Shown: in pieces, positions 1 through 5,818 of the stretch
Numbering within the stretch: position 1 is the first letter of the stretch
How the letters are laid out: each line of letters starts with the position of its first letter
Assembly: GCA_049644265.1 (NCBI GenBank)
Contig: JBARRO010000083.1
Span: 1 to 10,826 of the forward strand
Source: JBARRO01 sp049644265
GTDB taxonomy: Bacteria > Bacteroidota > Ignavibacteria > UBA10030
Length of the DNA stretch: 10,826 nt
Reading direction: 5' to 3'
Translations under genes and position numbers: made by a program
The notes under the pieces: model-generated
What the model was told of the DNA's origin: nothing
The model's database searches: none
Seen by the model: only the letters and a program-made list of their open reading frames with translations

Positions 1-2240
1 TATTTGATCTGCAGGTTTTTCCCCGGGACGAGAAACGACTGGTTCTTGATGACGACCTGGCCAGTGATATAGTCGACGGTATAGTCGACGTTGGATGTTG
101 CTGTCACTCCGTCCACAACGACCTGGACACTTCCTTCCACAATATTAAACCCCAGGTTGTAGGTCGAAGCCGTCGAAGGTTTGATCGTCCCGCGAATGTA
201 GTACAAATTCCGATTGCTGTTGAGGGCTCCGTAGTACGTCGTGTCGTACAGCGAGCGGAACGCAAACGAATCGGCGTATGCTTTCGCCGATGCGGCGTCA
301 AGCTTTTCCGACAAGAATTTTGCGATACTCGGTGAATCGAATGGCTCTACCGTCGGGAAGATCAATTCACCGCGGGTTTCATCGATCGTCAGGCCGCTGA
401 GGTAGTCGAAGGTCTGGTCGTGACCCTGCTGCGCGTTGTCTGTTCCGACAAACCGGTCAAGTCCGAACATTTCCAGGAGTCCCACGTTCTGCGGCAGAAC
501 ACTCCGGAACGGCGGCTGACTCGGAAGCTCATACTCAACGCGAAGCTCGAACCCGTCGGACTTGATCCCCGTTCCTCCAAGCGGATAATGGTTCTTCAAC
601 ATCATTCGCCATGCCGTTTTGAACTGGGGGCCAAGGTTCTTCGGACGTACAAGCTTCAGCACAAGCTTCAGCGTGTCGCGCGAGTTGAACGTCCCCACGG
701 TCCCCCCGTCGCCCTGAAGATAGCTCACCGCAACGACCTGCGAGGGGTCGAGCGACTTGTTGAGAGAGATGATTCCGGCATAAGAGTTGTACGTGTAGTC
801 GGTCGGTTCCAATTTGTTAAATCGACCCACTTCGACTTCGCCGGGAATTGTTTGGTACTCTCCTGTTCGCCCTTGTTGGATCGCAGCCGCAATCTGAGAG
901 TTATCCATAAACGCAACTCCGTCCCGGTCCCGCGTCGGATCGGGAGTGCTGATGTTGGTCACCCAAATCTCCAGGTCTGTCAGCTGCATGTCCAGTTTGG
1001 GCTCTGCCGGGATCTTCAGGAAAATTTGTTCATAGAGACCGATATAGGAAGTGTCCACGAAGAAATGGTTTGTCGCGTAGTTCACCGGACGAATCTCGAA
1101 CGGAGTCGGACGCGAACCGCCCGAAACGCTGAGTTCCTTGATCTGCCCCTTCTTCTGTGAGGCGACGGTCGTCAGGCGGAGGGGGCCGAACTGGAATCCC
1201 GCCTTGACACCGAACAGCGCCTGGCTGCTGGAAATAAACGCGGAACTTGTGGGGAGAGAAACGTTCCCCGCCTCAACGCTCTGGACAATTTCATCCTCGT
1301 ACCCTGTGTAATGCACTTTCAGCTGATTCTCGTACTCGAATGTCCGCTGGGTGTTCCAGTCCGCGTCGATTTTCAGCTTATCCCCAATCTCTCCTTTGAC
1401 GCTGACCTGGACTTCCTGATTAAAATCCGGTTCGTTCCGGCTCTGGCCGAGCGGACTGTTGGTCAGCAGGTCCGACGTGGTGTTGCGGAATGCCGTATGG
1501 ATGTCGACGGCACCGTTGATCTGAATCCGGATGATGTTCGGACCGAAGATACTGAAGAGCGGATTCTTCGGCACCGGGATTTCGATATTGGTGACCTTGC
1601 CAAAGAGTTCTCCCAGTCCGGCTTTTTTCTCGCCGCCAAACTCATACGCCTGAGCCATGAGCGCCCAGTTCTTACGGATGTTACGCTGCAACCTGAGAGT
1701 GGTGTAGTCTTCAAGAGAAAGGTCGATGGGAACACGGATGTCGACCGTACCCAGAAGTTCGCGGAGACGGTATGACCACCGGAGGGAATCCAGGACTTCT
1801 TTGTAGGTAATTGCGGGAGGGTCGGGCAGGTACATCGGGGAAACTGTTTTTCCCTTGTCGCTTGCGACCAGCTCGTCGCGACGGACGTGCTTGAACTGTT
1901 CGAGACGTGCGGACGAGTCCCTGGGAAGCGCCCTGATCGAGTCGATGAGCGCCCGCGAAGTGTCACGCTGGAATAATTCCCCGCCCCGCCCCGACTCGCG
2001 TTGCTGCGCGGCTTTCGCTCTGCGGGAAAGCTTTCCTCCCGGGAGTTTCACGACGGTTGGTTTTCCCGTGTCCTGAGGGGCGAAGGCGAATCCGGCTGGT
2101 GACCCCGTTGCTACAAGGATGTTGTCGGCATGGATTTCCGCGGCAGATACCGGAGGAGTTGCCGGAGCAGCTGCCAGGAGGAATAGCGTGAGAAACACTG
2201 TCACGCCGTGCAAGAGAAATCGGGCGCTACCGAGATTCAC
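1..2240 (-). CDS. sprA: SprA, T9SS outer-membrane translocon (N-terminal part, cut by left window edge)
   Basis: About 746 codons read without a stop to the left edge; complete SprA/Sov proteins are usually over 2000 residues, so this is roughly the first third. SprA forms the very large outer-membrane beta-barrel through which T9SS clients leave the periplasm. Seen: a GTG start at 2240, a few codons after an in-frame TAA, gives a good signal peptide (hydrophobic run VTVFLTLFLLAAAPA, then Ala-rich). The block YEDEIVQSVEAGNVSLP lies at residues 314-330, followed by a GVKAGFQFGPL stretch; both are typical of SprA. Also seen are LEIWVTN near residue 425 and a late VDYTVDYITGQVVI repeat. No strong Shine-Dalgarno precedes the GTG; a TTG nine codons downstream is possible but would shorten the signal peptide. 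The family call is firm; the exact start is less so. Confidence 0.93.
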   Translation of the reverse strand, partial: MNLGSARFLLHGVTVFLTLFLLAAAPATPPVSAAEIHADNILVATGSPAGFAFAPQDTGKPTVVKLPGGKLSRRAKAAQQRESGRGGELFQRDTSRALIDSIRALPRDSSARLEQFKHVRRDELVASDKGKTVSPMYLPDPPAITYKEVLDSLRWSYRLRELLGTVDIRVPIDLSLEDYTTLRLQRNIRKNWALMAQAYEFGGEKKAGLGELFGKVTNIEIPVPKNPLFSIFGPNIIRIQINGAVDIHTAFRNTTSDLLTNSPLGQSRNEPDFNQEVQVSVKGEIGDKLKIDADWNTQRTFEYENQLKVHYTGYEDEIVQSVEAGNVSLPTSSAFISSSQALFGVKAGFQFGPLRLTTVASQKKGQIKELSVSGGSRPTPFEIRPVNYATNHFFVDTSYIGLYEQIFLKIPAEPKLDMQLTDLEIWVTNISTPDPTRDRDGVAFMDNSQIAAAIQQGRTGEYQTIPGEVEVGRFNKLEPTDYTYNSYAGIISLNKSLDPSQVVAVSYLQGDGGTVGTFNSRDTLKLVLKLVRPKNLGPQFKTAWRMMLKNHYPLGGTGIKSDGFELRVEYELPSQPPFRSVLPQNVGLLEMFGLDRFVGTDNAQQGHDQTFDYLSGLTIDETRGELIFPTVEPFDSPSIAKFLSEKLDAASAKAYADSFAFRSLYDTTYYGALNSNRNLYYIRGTIKPSTASTYNLGFNIVEGSVQVVVDGVTATSNVDYTVDYITGQVVIKNQSFLVPGKNLQIK
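68..91. repeat. 12-bp near-tandem duplication inside sprA
   Basis: The 11-mer tatagtcgacg occurs at 68-78 and again at 80-90, a 12-bp period. On the minus strand it encodes the Val-Asp-Tyr-Thr-Val-Asp-Tyr motif, so amino-acid constraint may explain it, although the codon-for-codon identity is notable. Confidence 0.7.
649..672. repeat. Perfect 12-bp tandem duplication inside sprA
   Basis: acaagcttcagc at 649-660 is followed directly by an identical copy at 661-672. It is in frame and encodes Leu-Lys-Leu-Val twice on the minus strand, a pattern compatible with an amphipathic beta strand. Recent slippage is one explanation. Confidence 0.75.
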
Positions 2241-2534
2241 TGATTCTTCAACCGATTATGACAAGCAAATACGAGGAGTTTGGAGCTCCGACCAAAACGT
2301 ATGGTCGAGTAGTAGCGAATGGTCTATACAGTTCCCCGCGGCGATAAGAGGTCCCTCTGGAGGAGGGTGAGGCTATTTTGAGCAGGATAAGACTGGGGCA
2401 TTTGAATTGACTTTCAAGGATTGGAGCCCTGTTCTTGTGGTCTTCCGGCAGAAATCGTTAAAAAACTTACCGAAATTCAAACTGAATATCAAGCGAGGCA
2501 AGCGCCTCGAATAGCACGGATTTCGACGTTTTTG
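2241..2534. other. Intergenic gap between pdxH and sprA, no gene seen
   Basis: The gap of 294 bp lies between two minus-strand genes and should hold the 3' end of the pdxH transcript and the promoter and 5' leader of sprA. I see no convincing small gene. A plus-strand frame running through it continues into the antisense of pdxH and does not look like protein. The exact Bacteroidota -7 consensus (TAnnTTTG on the minus strand) is not found here. A short hairpin at 2494-2509 is listed separately. Confidence 0.6.
2494..2509 (-). other. Small hairpin downstream of pdxH
   Basis: cgaggc at 2494-2499 pairs perfectly with gcctcg at 2504-2509 around a 4-nt loop, 26 nt past the pdxH stop. A U-run in the minus-strand transcript appears only about 30 nt later, so it does not fit a standard intrinsic terminator. 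It could protect the mRNA 3' end or be chance. Confidence 0.4.
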
Positions 2535-3182
2535 TCAGGGAGCCAGGCGCACGATCTCCCATTCATTCTCCTTTCGTTTGTAGACTATCCTGTCGTGGAG
2601 GCGGCTCTCCCTACCCTGCCAAAATTCGAACCTGGATGCTTCCAGAGTAAATCCTCCCCAACGGTCCGGCTTTGGAATTTCCCGCTCTTTGAATTTCGCA
2701 GCATATTCCTGAAACTTCGCCTCCAATTCGCTGCGGCTGGCAATGATCTGGCTCTGCTGGGAAGCCCAAGCTCCGATCCGGCTGTCGTGAGGACGTGTCG
2801 CAAAATACTCCACCGATTTTTCCTCAGAAGTTTTCCTGACCACTCCCTCGACCCGAACCTGGCGGCCGAGCTCCACCCAGAAAAACAGCAACGCGGCATG
2901 CGGATTCTTTTCAAGCTCACTTCCTTTGCGGCTGTCATAATTCGTGTAGAAGACAAATCCGTTGTCGTCAAAGCTCTTCATAAGAACAACACGCGCGGAG
3001 GGAACTCCTTCCGGCGTCGCCGTGGCAAGCACCATTGCCGTCGGCTCCATGATCTCTGCGTGGACGGCATCCTCAAACCAGAGTTTGAACTGCGTGTAAG
3101 GATTCTGAAGGACATCCTTCTCATCCAGCGAACGACCTCCGTTTTGCTCCCTCACTCGGTCAAACAGTTCCTCGGAACTCAT
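2535..3182 (-). CDS. pdxH: Pyridoxamine 5'-phosphate oxidase PdxH
   Basis: FMN-dependent cytosolic enzyme that oxidises pyridoxine or pyridoxamine 5'-phosphate to pyridoxal 5'-phosphate with O2, the last step of vitamin B6 supply and salvage. At 215 residues it has the usual family length. Seen: the FMN-phosphate motif RVVLMK (64-69), YTNYDSRK (79-86), FFWVELGRQVRVEG (100-113), the SRIGAWASQQS stretch (134-144), RWGGF (174-178), FEFWQGR (185-191), RLHDR (194-198) and the hallmark C-terminal RLAP (212-215). Binding residues look intact. The ATG at 3182 is preceded by AGGA about 10 nt upstream. It is monocistronic in appearance, with a 239-bp repeat-filled gap before the next gene. Its presence suggests at least some exposure to oxygen. 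Confidence 0.96.
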   Translation of the reverse strand: MSSEELFDRVREQNGGRSLDEKDVLQNPYTQFKLWFEDAVHAEIMEPTAMVLATATPEGVPSARVVLMKSFDDNGFVFYTNYDSRKGSELEKNPHAALLFFWVELGRQVRVEGVVRKTSEEKSVEYFATRPHDSRIGAWASQQSQIIASRSELEAKFQEYAAKFKEREIPKPDRWGGFTLEASRFEFWQGRESRLHDRIVYKRKENEWEIVRLAP

Positions 3183-3238
3183 TGTGTGTTTTTCCTGGAC
3201 TTCAATAGTATAACTGAATAATAGCGATGTTTACAGGA

Positions 3239-3289
3239 CAGAATACAGGAGTCAGAATTCAAAAGTAATGCACCATCATCTGTATTCTG
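3239..3289. repeat. 9-bp perfect inverted repeat upstream of pdxH
   Basis: cagaataca at 3239-3247 is matched by tgtattctg at 3281-3289, with further complementarity between tcagaattc (3252-3260) and gaattctga (3289-3297). The right arm is the first part of the heptamer array, so the array may have grown from, or folds back on, this flank. Confidence 0.65.
3260..3267 (-). promoter_or_regulatory. Possible Bacteroidota-type -7 element for pdxH
   Basis: The minus strand reads TACTTTTG, an exact match to the TAnnTTTG -7 consensus described for Bacteroidota primary sigma factors. It would put transcription start near 3253 and give a leader of about 70 nt. No TTG -33 partner sits at the expected 19-21 nt distance, so the call is weak. 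Confidence 0.28.
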
Positions 3290-3371
3290 AATTCTGAATT
3301 CTGAATTCTTGATTCTGAATTCGACAATTGACAATCTTCAATTCTTAACATTCAATCTTCAACCTTCAACT
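3281..3371. repeat. Degenerate heptamer array, 13 units in phase
   Basis: Thirteen consecutive 7-nt units run without a phase break: tgtattc, tgaattc three times, ttgattc, tgaattc, gacaatt, gacaatc, ttcaatt, cttaaca, ttcaatc, ttcaacc, ttcaact. The unit drifts from a TGAATTC type to a TTCAAYC type, yet the 7-nt spacing holds over 91 nt. After the hairpin at 3374-3394 two more units follow (cgcaact 3406-3412, ttcaact 3413-3419). It fills most of the gap between the receiver gene and pdxH. Confidence 0.9.
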
Positions 3372-3373
3372 TA

Positions 3374-3394
3374 CCCCGCCAATAAGAGGCGGGG
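3374..3394. other. GC-rich hairpin embedded in the heptamer array
   Basis: ccccgcc (3374-3380) and ggcgggg (3388-3394) form a perfect 7-bp stem around the loop aataaga. It begins after TTA and ends before C, and ttcaact stands on both sides (3365-3371 and 3413-3419). It lies 28 nt past the receiver-gene stop; without a following U-run it is not a standard terminator, but it may cap that transcript. Compare the hairpin at 4303-4322. Confidence 0.75.
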
Positions 3395-3421
3395 CGCAAA
3401 GAACGCGCAACTTTCAACTAA

Positions 3422-3859
3422 TCAACTCCCTCCAATCACCTCCCTGATTCTCTTCAAAATCTGGTCGGGAATGTAGGGCTTCTGCACGAAATCCTTGGCT
3501 CCCGCTTTGATCATTTCCGCTTTCAAACTCTGGTCAAGGTACCCGCTCGCGAGTATGACTTTCACCGCCGGATTGATATCCCGGAGCACTCTCAGCACCT
3601 CCCATCCCCCCAGCTTGGGAAGCCCCATATCGCTGAGAACTATGGCGATTTTTTCTTTCTCCTTGCGGTAGATTTCCACGGCGTCTTCACCGTTGGCGGC
3701 AGTCATCGTATGATACCCCTCAGATTCCAGGAGTACCTGCAGAAGATCGAGCAACACTTCCTCGTCCTCCACCAGAAGGATCGTCTCTCCACCTCCGGTG
3801 ACAGCCTGGTTGGGGCTCGTCTGGTCAATAAGGGACTTGCTGTCGTCTTTTTCACTCAT
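3422..3859 (-). CDS. Stand-alone response-regulator receiver protein (CheY-like)
   Basis: 145 residues forming a single receiver (REC) domain after a polar 20-residue N-terminal extension. Seen: acidic pair E31-D32 in LLVEDEEV, phosphoacceptor D77 in IVLSDMGLP, the switch Ser105 in ILASGY and Lys127 in VQKPY, so all residues needed for phosphorylation are present. There is no output domain. The sequence resembles receiver domains attached to hybrid sensor kinases, so it may be a phosphorelay intermediate or act through protein contacts. No histidine kinase lies in the window, so its partner is unknown. The ATG at 3859 follows a good GGAG about 9 nt upstream. Its C-terminus has only a short tail (REVIGGS) beyond helix 5. 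Confidence 0.92.
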   Translation of the reverse strand: MSEKDDSKSLIDQTSPNQAVTGGGETILLVEDEEVLLDLLQVLLESEGYHTMTAANGEDAVEIYRKEKEKIAIVLSDMGLPKLGGWEVLRVLRDINPAVKVILASGYLDQSLKAEMIKAGAKDFVQKPYIPDQILKRIREVIGGS

Positions 3860-3911
3860 AATCGCATCTCCGTTTTCCCTTGAATTCCTGCCCCAAGTTA
3901 CCCAAGGAGAT

Positions 3912-3943
3912 GAAATATAGCCACAGGTTGGTGAATTAGCAAT
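3912..3943 (-). promoter_or_regulatory. Possible promoter of the receiver gene
   Basis: The minus strand carries TATATTTC (3919-3912), one mismatch from TAnnTTTG. ATTG (3943-3940) lies exactly 20 nt upstream, the spacing expected for a -33 element. The -33 lies inside a heptamer array. A second, exact -7 match, TATGTTTG, lies at 3968-3961 but without a -33 partner. Motif matches this short occur by chance. Confidence 0.28.
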
Positions 3944-3963
3944 TGGAGGTTAGCTGTTAGCAA
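3936..3963. repeat. Degenerate heptamer array, 4 units
   Basis: ttagcaa, ttggagg, ttagctg, ttagcaa in strict 7-nt phase. The sequence is unrelated to the array at 3281-3371 but the period is the same. It lies upstream of the receiver gene and 15 nt from the structured element at 3979-4049. Confidence 0.75.
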
Positions 3964-3978
3964 ACATAAGGAATCGAA

Positions 3979-4049
3979 ATTCCCGCACGCTTTAAGCGGG
4001 AATCTGATTCGTGCGGAACTTCGGCTTGGGCGCCTTTCGTAAATCAGAT
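3979..4049. repeat. Compact structured element with mutually exclusive helices
   Basis: Three perfect pairings overlap. Helix A pairs attcccgc (3979-3986) with gcgggaat (3996-4003). Helix B pairs ccgcacg (3983-3989) with cgtgcgg (4010-4016). Helix C pairs atctgatt (4002-4009) with aatcagat (4042-4049). A shares bases with both B and C, so either A alone or B or C can form. It abuts the MITE-like element. It may be a REP-like or decayed mobile palindrome; a regulatory RNA is possible but unsupported. Confidence 0.6.
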
Positions 4050-4054
4050 CCCCA

Positions 4055-4201
4055 CTAGCAGGTTGTTGAAAAAGCAAAATAGTACCACGAATAACACGAA
4101 TGTACACGAAGAATGTTTTGAATTTGGACAGAATCCACTCCTTGGTGTTCCTTCGTGACCTTCGTGGATAATAAAGAAAAGGTTCTTCAACAACCTGCTA
4201 G
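4055..4201. mobile_element. MITE-like element, 147 bp including CTAG flanks
   Basis: ctagcaggttgttgaaaaa (4055-4073) is the inverted match, with one mismatch, of ttcttcaacaacctgctag (4183-4201). CTAG at both ends (4055-4058, 4198-4201) could be a 4-bp target duplication, leaving 15-bp terminal repeats beginning CAGGTTGTTGAA. The complementarity continues inward: the left arm has cacgaa at 4086, 4095 and 4105, and the right arm has the reverse complement ttcgtg at 4152 and 4161. The whole is thus one long imperfect palindrome with arms of about 60 nt. It holds no gene and would need a transposase in trans. The ends and CTAG target suggest an IS5- or IS1182-like parent, which is inference. Confidence 0.78.
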
Positions 4202-4273
4202 GAGCATGTGGGCCTGCCTCAAGGATCTGATCGGGCGGGCAGGGATGACGAGTCTCTTTTTGTCGGACTTGGC

Positions 4274-4354
4274 TTTCTGCAGCCTGCCGTCTGCCTCCGT
4301 TACCCACGATTGAAATCGTGGGCTGCTTACTGCCGTCTGCTATCTGCCTTCTGC
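4274..4354. repeat. Degenerate NNNCTGC heptamer array interrupted by a hairpin
   Basis: Units tttctgc, agcctgc, cgtctgc occupy 4274-4294. After the palindrome at 4303-4322 the same series resumes as ttactgc, cgtctgc, tatctgc, cttctgc at 4327-4354. The heptamer cgtctgc stands on both sides of the interruption. Confidence 0.8.
4303..4322. other. Perfect 8-bp hairpin inside the heptamer array
   Basis: cccacgat (4303-4310) pairs with atcgtggg (4315-4322) around a tgaa loop. Like the hairpin at 3374-3394 it is preceded by TTA and followed by C, giving a shared TTACCC...GGGC outline. REP-type palindromes mobilised by RAYT (TnpA-REP) transposases have this kind of shape, but no such gene is present, so membership is a guess. 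Confidence 0.7.
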
Positions 4355-4367
4355 CTCCTACTTTTAC

Positions 4368-4422
4368 CCCATTGTTCATTGCTCATTGTTCATTGCTCAT
4401 TACTCATTGTTCATTGCTTATT
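4368..4422. repeat. Degenerate YTCATTG heptamer array, 7 units plus a partial
   Basis: cccattg, ttcattg, ctcattg, ttcattg, ctcatta, ctcattg, ttcattg, then cttatt, in strict 7-nt phase. It ends 19 nt before the lptF start. In the lptF frame it reads as a leucine/isoleucine-rich pseudo-protein, which makes the open frame look longer than the gene is. Confidence 0.9.
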
Positions 4423-4437
4423 TTCTCCCTATATTTT
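4406..4437 (+). promoter_or_regulatory. Possible lptF promoter giving a leaderless transcript
   Basis: TATATTTT (4430-4437) is one mismatch from the TAnnTTTG -7 consensus. ATTG (4406-4409), one of the heptamer-array repeats, lies 20 nt upstream as a -33 candidate. Transcription would begin about 4441-4444, at the GTG start itself. No Shine-Dalgarno precedes that start, which agrees with a leaderless mRNA but does not prove it. Confidence 0.3.
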
Positions 4438-4441
4438 CCCC

Positions 4442-5818
4442 GTGACCATTCTCTGGCGCCATATCCTCCGTGTTCATTTCGGTCCGTTTGTTTCCTCCGT
4501 CCTGCTGATGATGTTTATCTTCCTGCTTCAATTCCTCATGAAGTCTCTCGATCAGCTGGTCGGAAAAGGGCTCAGCGCCGGCGTCATTGTGGAGCTCATC
4601 GTCCTCAGTCTCGCGTGGATGCTGGTCCTTGCGGTACCGATGGGGGTGCTCGTCGCCACGCTGATGGCGTTCGGCAATCTCGCATCGACGAATCAAATCA
4701 CGGCGATGCGCGCAAGCGGCATCAGCCTCTACCGGATGGTCGTCCCGGTATTCGCCGCCTCTTTTGTCGTGTGCTATCTGATGATCACGTTCAACAACGA
4801 CGTCCTGCCGGACACCAACCACAAGGTGAAAGTTCTTACGACCGACATTTCCCGCAAGAAGCCGACTCTTTCGCTTGTCCCCGGCCTGTTTACGCAGCTG
4901 ATGCAGGGGCACAGCATTCTCGTCAGAAAAACATTCGAACGTTCGAACGACCTCGAGGGCGTCACCATATTCGATTATTCGAGGCCGCAATACTATTCGA
5001 CCATTACGGCCCAGCATGGAACGATCTCGTTTTCACCCGATTACAGGAAGCTTATTCTGGACCTGTCCGATGGTGAGATCCACGAGCTGAACAACCTTGA
5101 CCCCCAACAATACCGCAAGATCCGGTTCGTCAAGCACCGCATTGCGATGGACGCCGAGGGGTTCGACTTCCGTCGGTCGCAGGAAAGCGCGTTTTCCCGC
5201 GGAGACAGGGAGCTCAGTGCTCCCGTCATGCAGCGGATGGTGGATAGTCTCCGGTCCCTCCAGCGACAATCCAGCAACCGGAGCGCGGCATTGACACGGA
5301 AACATGCCGATGAGCTTCTTTCAACCCGGAAAATCCCCGTTGGACCCGGCCAGCAAAACTGGGCCCCCTCCTCTGCAGCGGTCAACGCAGCGGCATTCTA
5401 TAAAGCAGGTCTCGAGAACGAATTCCAGCAATTCAACTACTATGACCTCGAGGCGCGCAGATACCTTGTCGAAATCCACAAGAAATACGCCATCCCCGTC
5501 GCCTGCATCGTGTTCGTGCTCGTCGGCGCGCCGCTTGGCATCATGGCGCGGCGGGGAACCTTCGGCGTGGGAGCCAGCCTGAGTCTTGGATTCTTTCTGC
5601 TCTACTGGTCCTGCCTCATCGGCGGTGAGAAGCTGGCAGACCGCGGCATCATCGAACCGTGGCTCGGCATGTGGATCGCCAATATCGTGATCGGCATGCT
5701 CGGGACCTACCTCACGGTGCGGGTCGCACGCGAAAACCTCGCCATCAACTGGTCGTGGCTTTCCAGGTTCGTCCCCAAATCGTGGCGCTCCCCTGAACAA
5801 CCCGAGCAGAATCCGTGA
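4442..5818 (+). CDS. lptF: LPS export ABC transporter permease LptF
   Basis: LptF and LptG form the inner-membrane permease pair that, with the ATPase LptB, pulls lipopolysaccharide out of the inner membrane and feeds it to the LptC-A-D bridge. I chose the GTG at 4442 (458 aa) because it gives the canonical start MTILWRHILRVHFGPF; the in-frame extension upstream is repeat-derived. Seen: membrane segments near 15-33, 48-78, 98-118, 350-368, 375-393 and 405-428. The coupling-helix motif around NQITAMRASGISLYR (84-97) and a periplasmic beta-jellyroll region between segments 3 and 4 are also present. It is about 90 residues longer than E. coli LptF, mostly from a polar insert around 230-340. The 3' end overlaps lptG by 4 nt. 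The F-versus-G assignment rests on order and N-terminus. Confidence 0.9.
   Translation: MTILWRHILRVHFGPFVSSVLLMMFIFLLQFLMKSLDQLVGKGLSAGVIVELIVLSLAWMLVLAVPMGVLVATLMAFGNLASTNQITAMRASGISLYRMVVPVFAASFVVCYLMITFNNDVLPDTNHKVKVLTTDISRKKPTLSLVPGLFTQLMQGHSILVRKTFERSNDLEGVTIFDYSRPQYYSTITAQHGTISFSPDYRKLILDLSDGEIHELNNLDPQQYRKIRFVKHRIAMDAEGFDFRRSQESAFSRGDRELSAPVMQRMVDSLRSLQRQSSNRSAALTRKHADELLSTRKIPVGPGQQNWAPSSAAVNAAAFYKAGLENEFQQFNYYDLEARRYLVEIHKKYAIPVACIVFVLVGAPLGIMARRGTFGVGASLSLGFFLLYWSCLIGGEKLADRGIIEPWLGMWIANIVIGMLGTYLTVRVARENLAINWSWLSRFVPKSWRSPEQPEQNP

Noticed and set aside
420..1160. Plus-strand open frame of 246 codons, and others at 1311-1775 and 2421-3221
   Set aside because: They are antisense to sprA and pdxH, whose minus-strand translations match conserved families end to end. 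The plus-strand products show no motifs.
2494..2509. Intrinsic terminator of pdxH
   Set aside because: The 6-bp stem is not followed by a U-run on the minus strand, so it is listed only as a hairpin.
3898..4379. Small minus-strand open frames (3898-4107 and 4044-4379)
   Set aside because: They run through the structured element, the MITE-like palindrome and the repeat arrays; their translations are low-complexity and resemble no family.
3281..4422. CRISPR array
   Set aside because: The periodic stretches have 7-nt units with no spacers of constant length and no cas genes nearby.
4208..4441. N-terminal extension of LptF by 78 residues
   Set aside because: The extension is the translation of heptamer arrays and a hairpin, and the family-typical N-terminus begins at the GTG at 4442.
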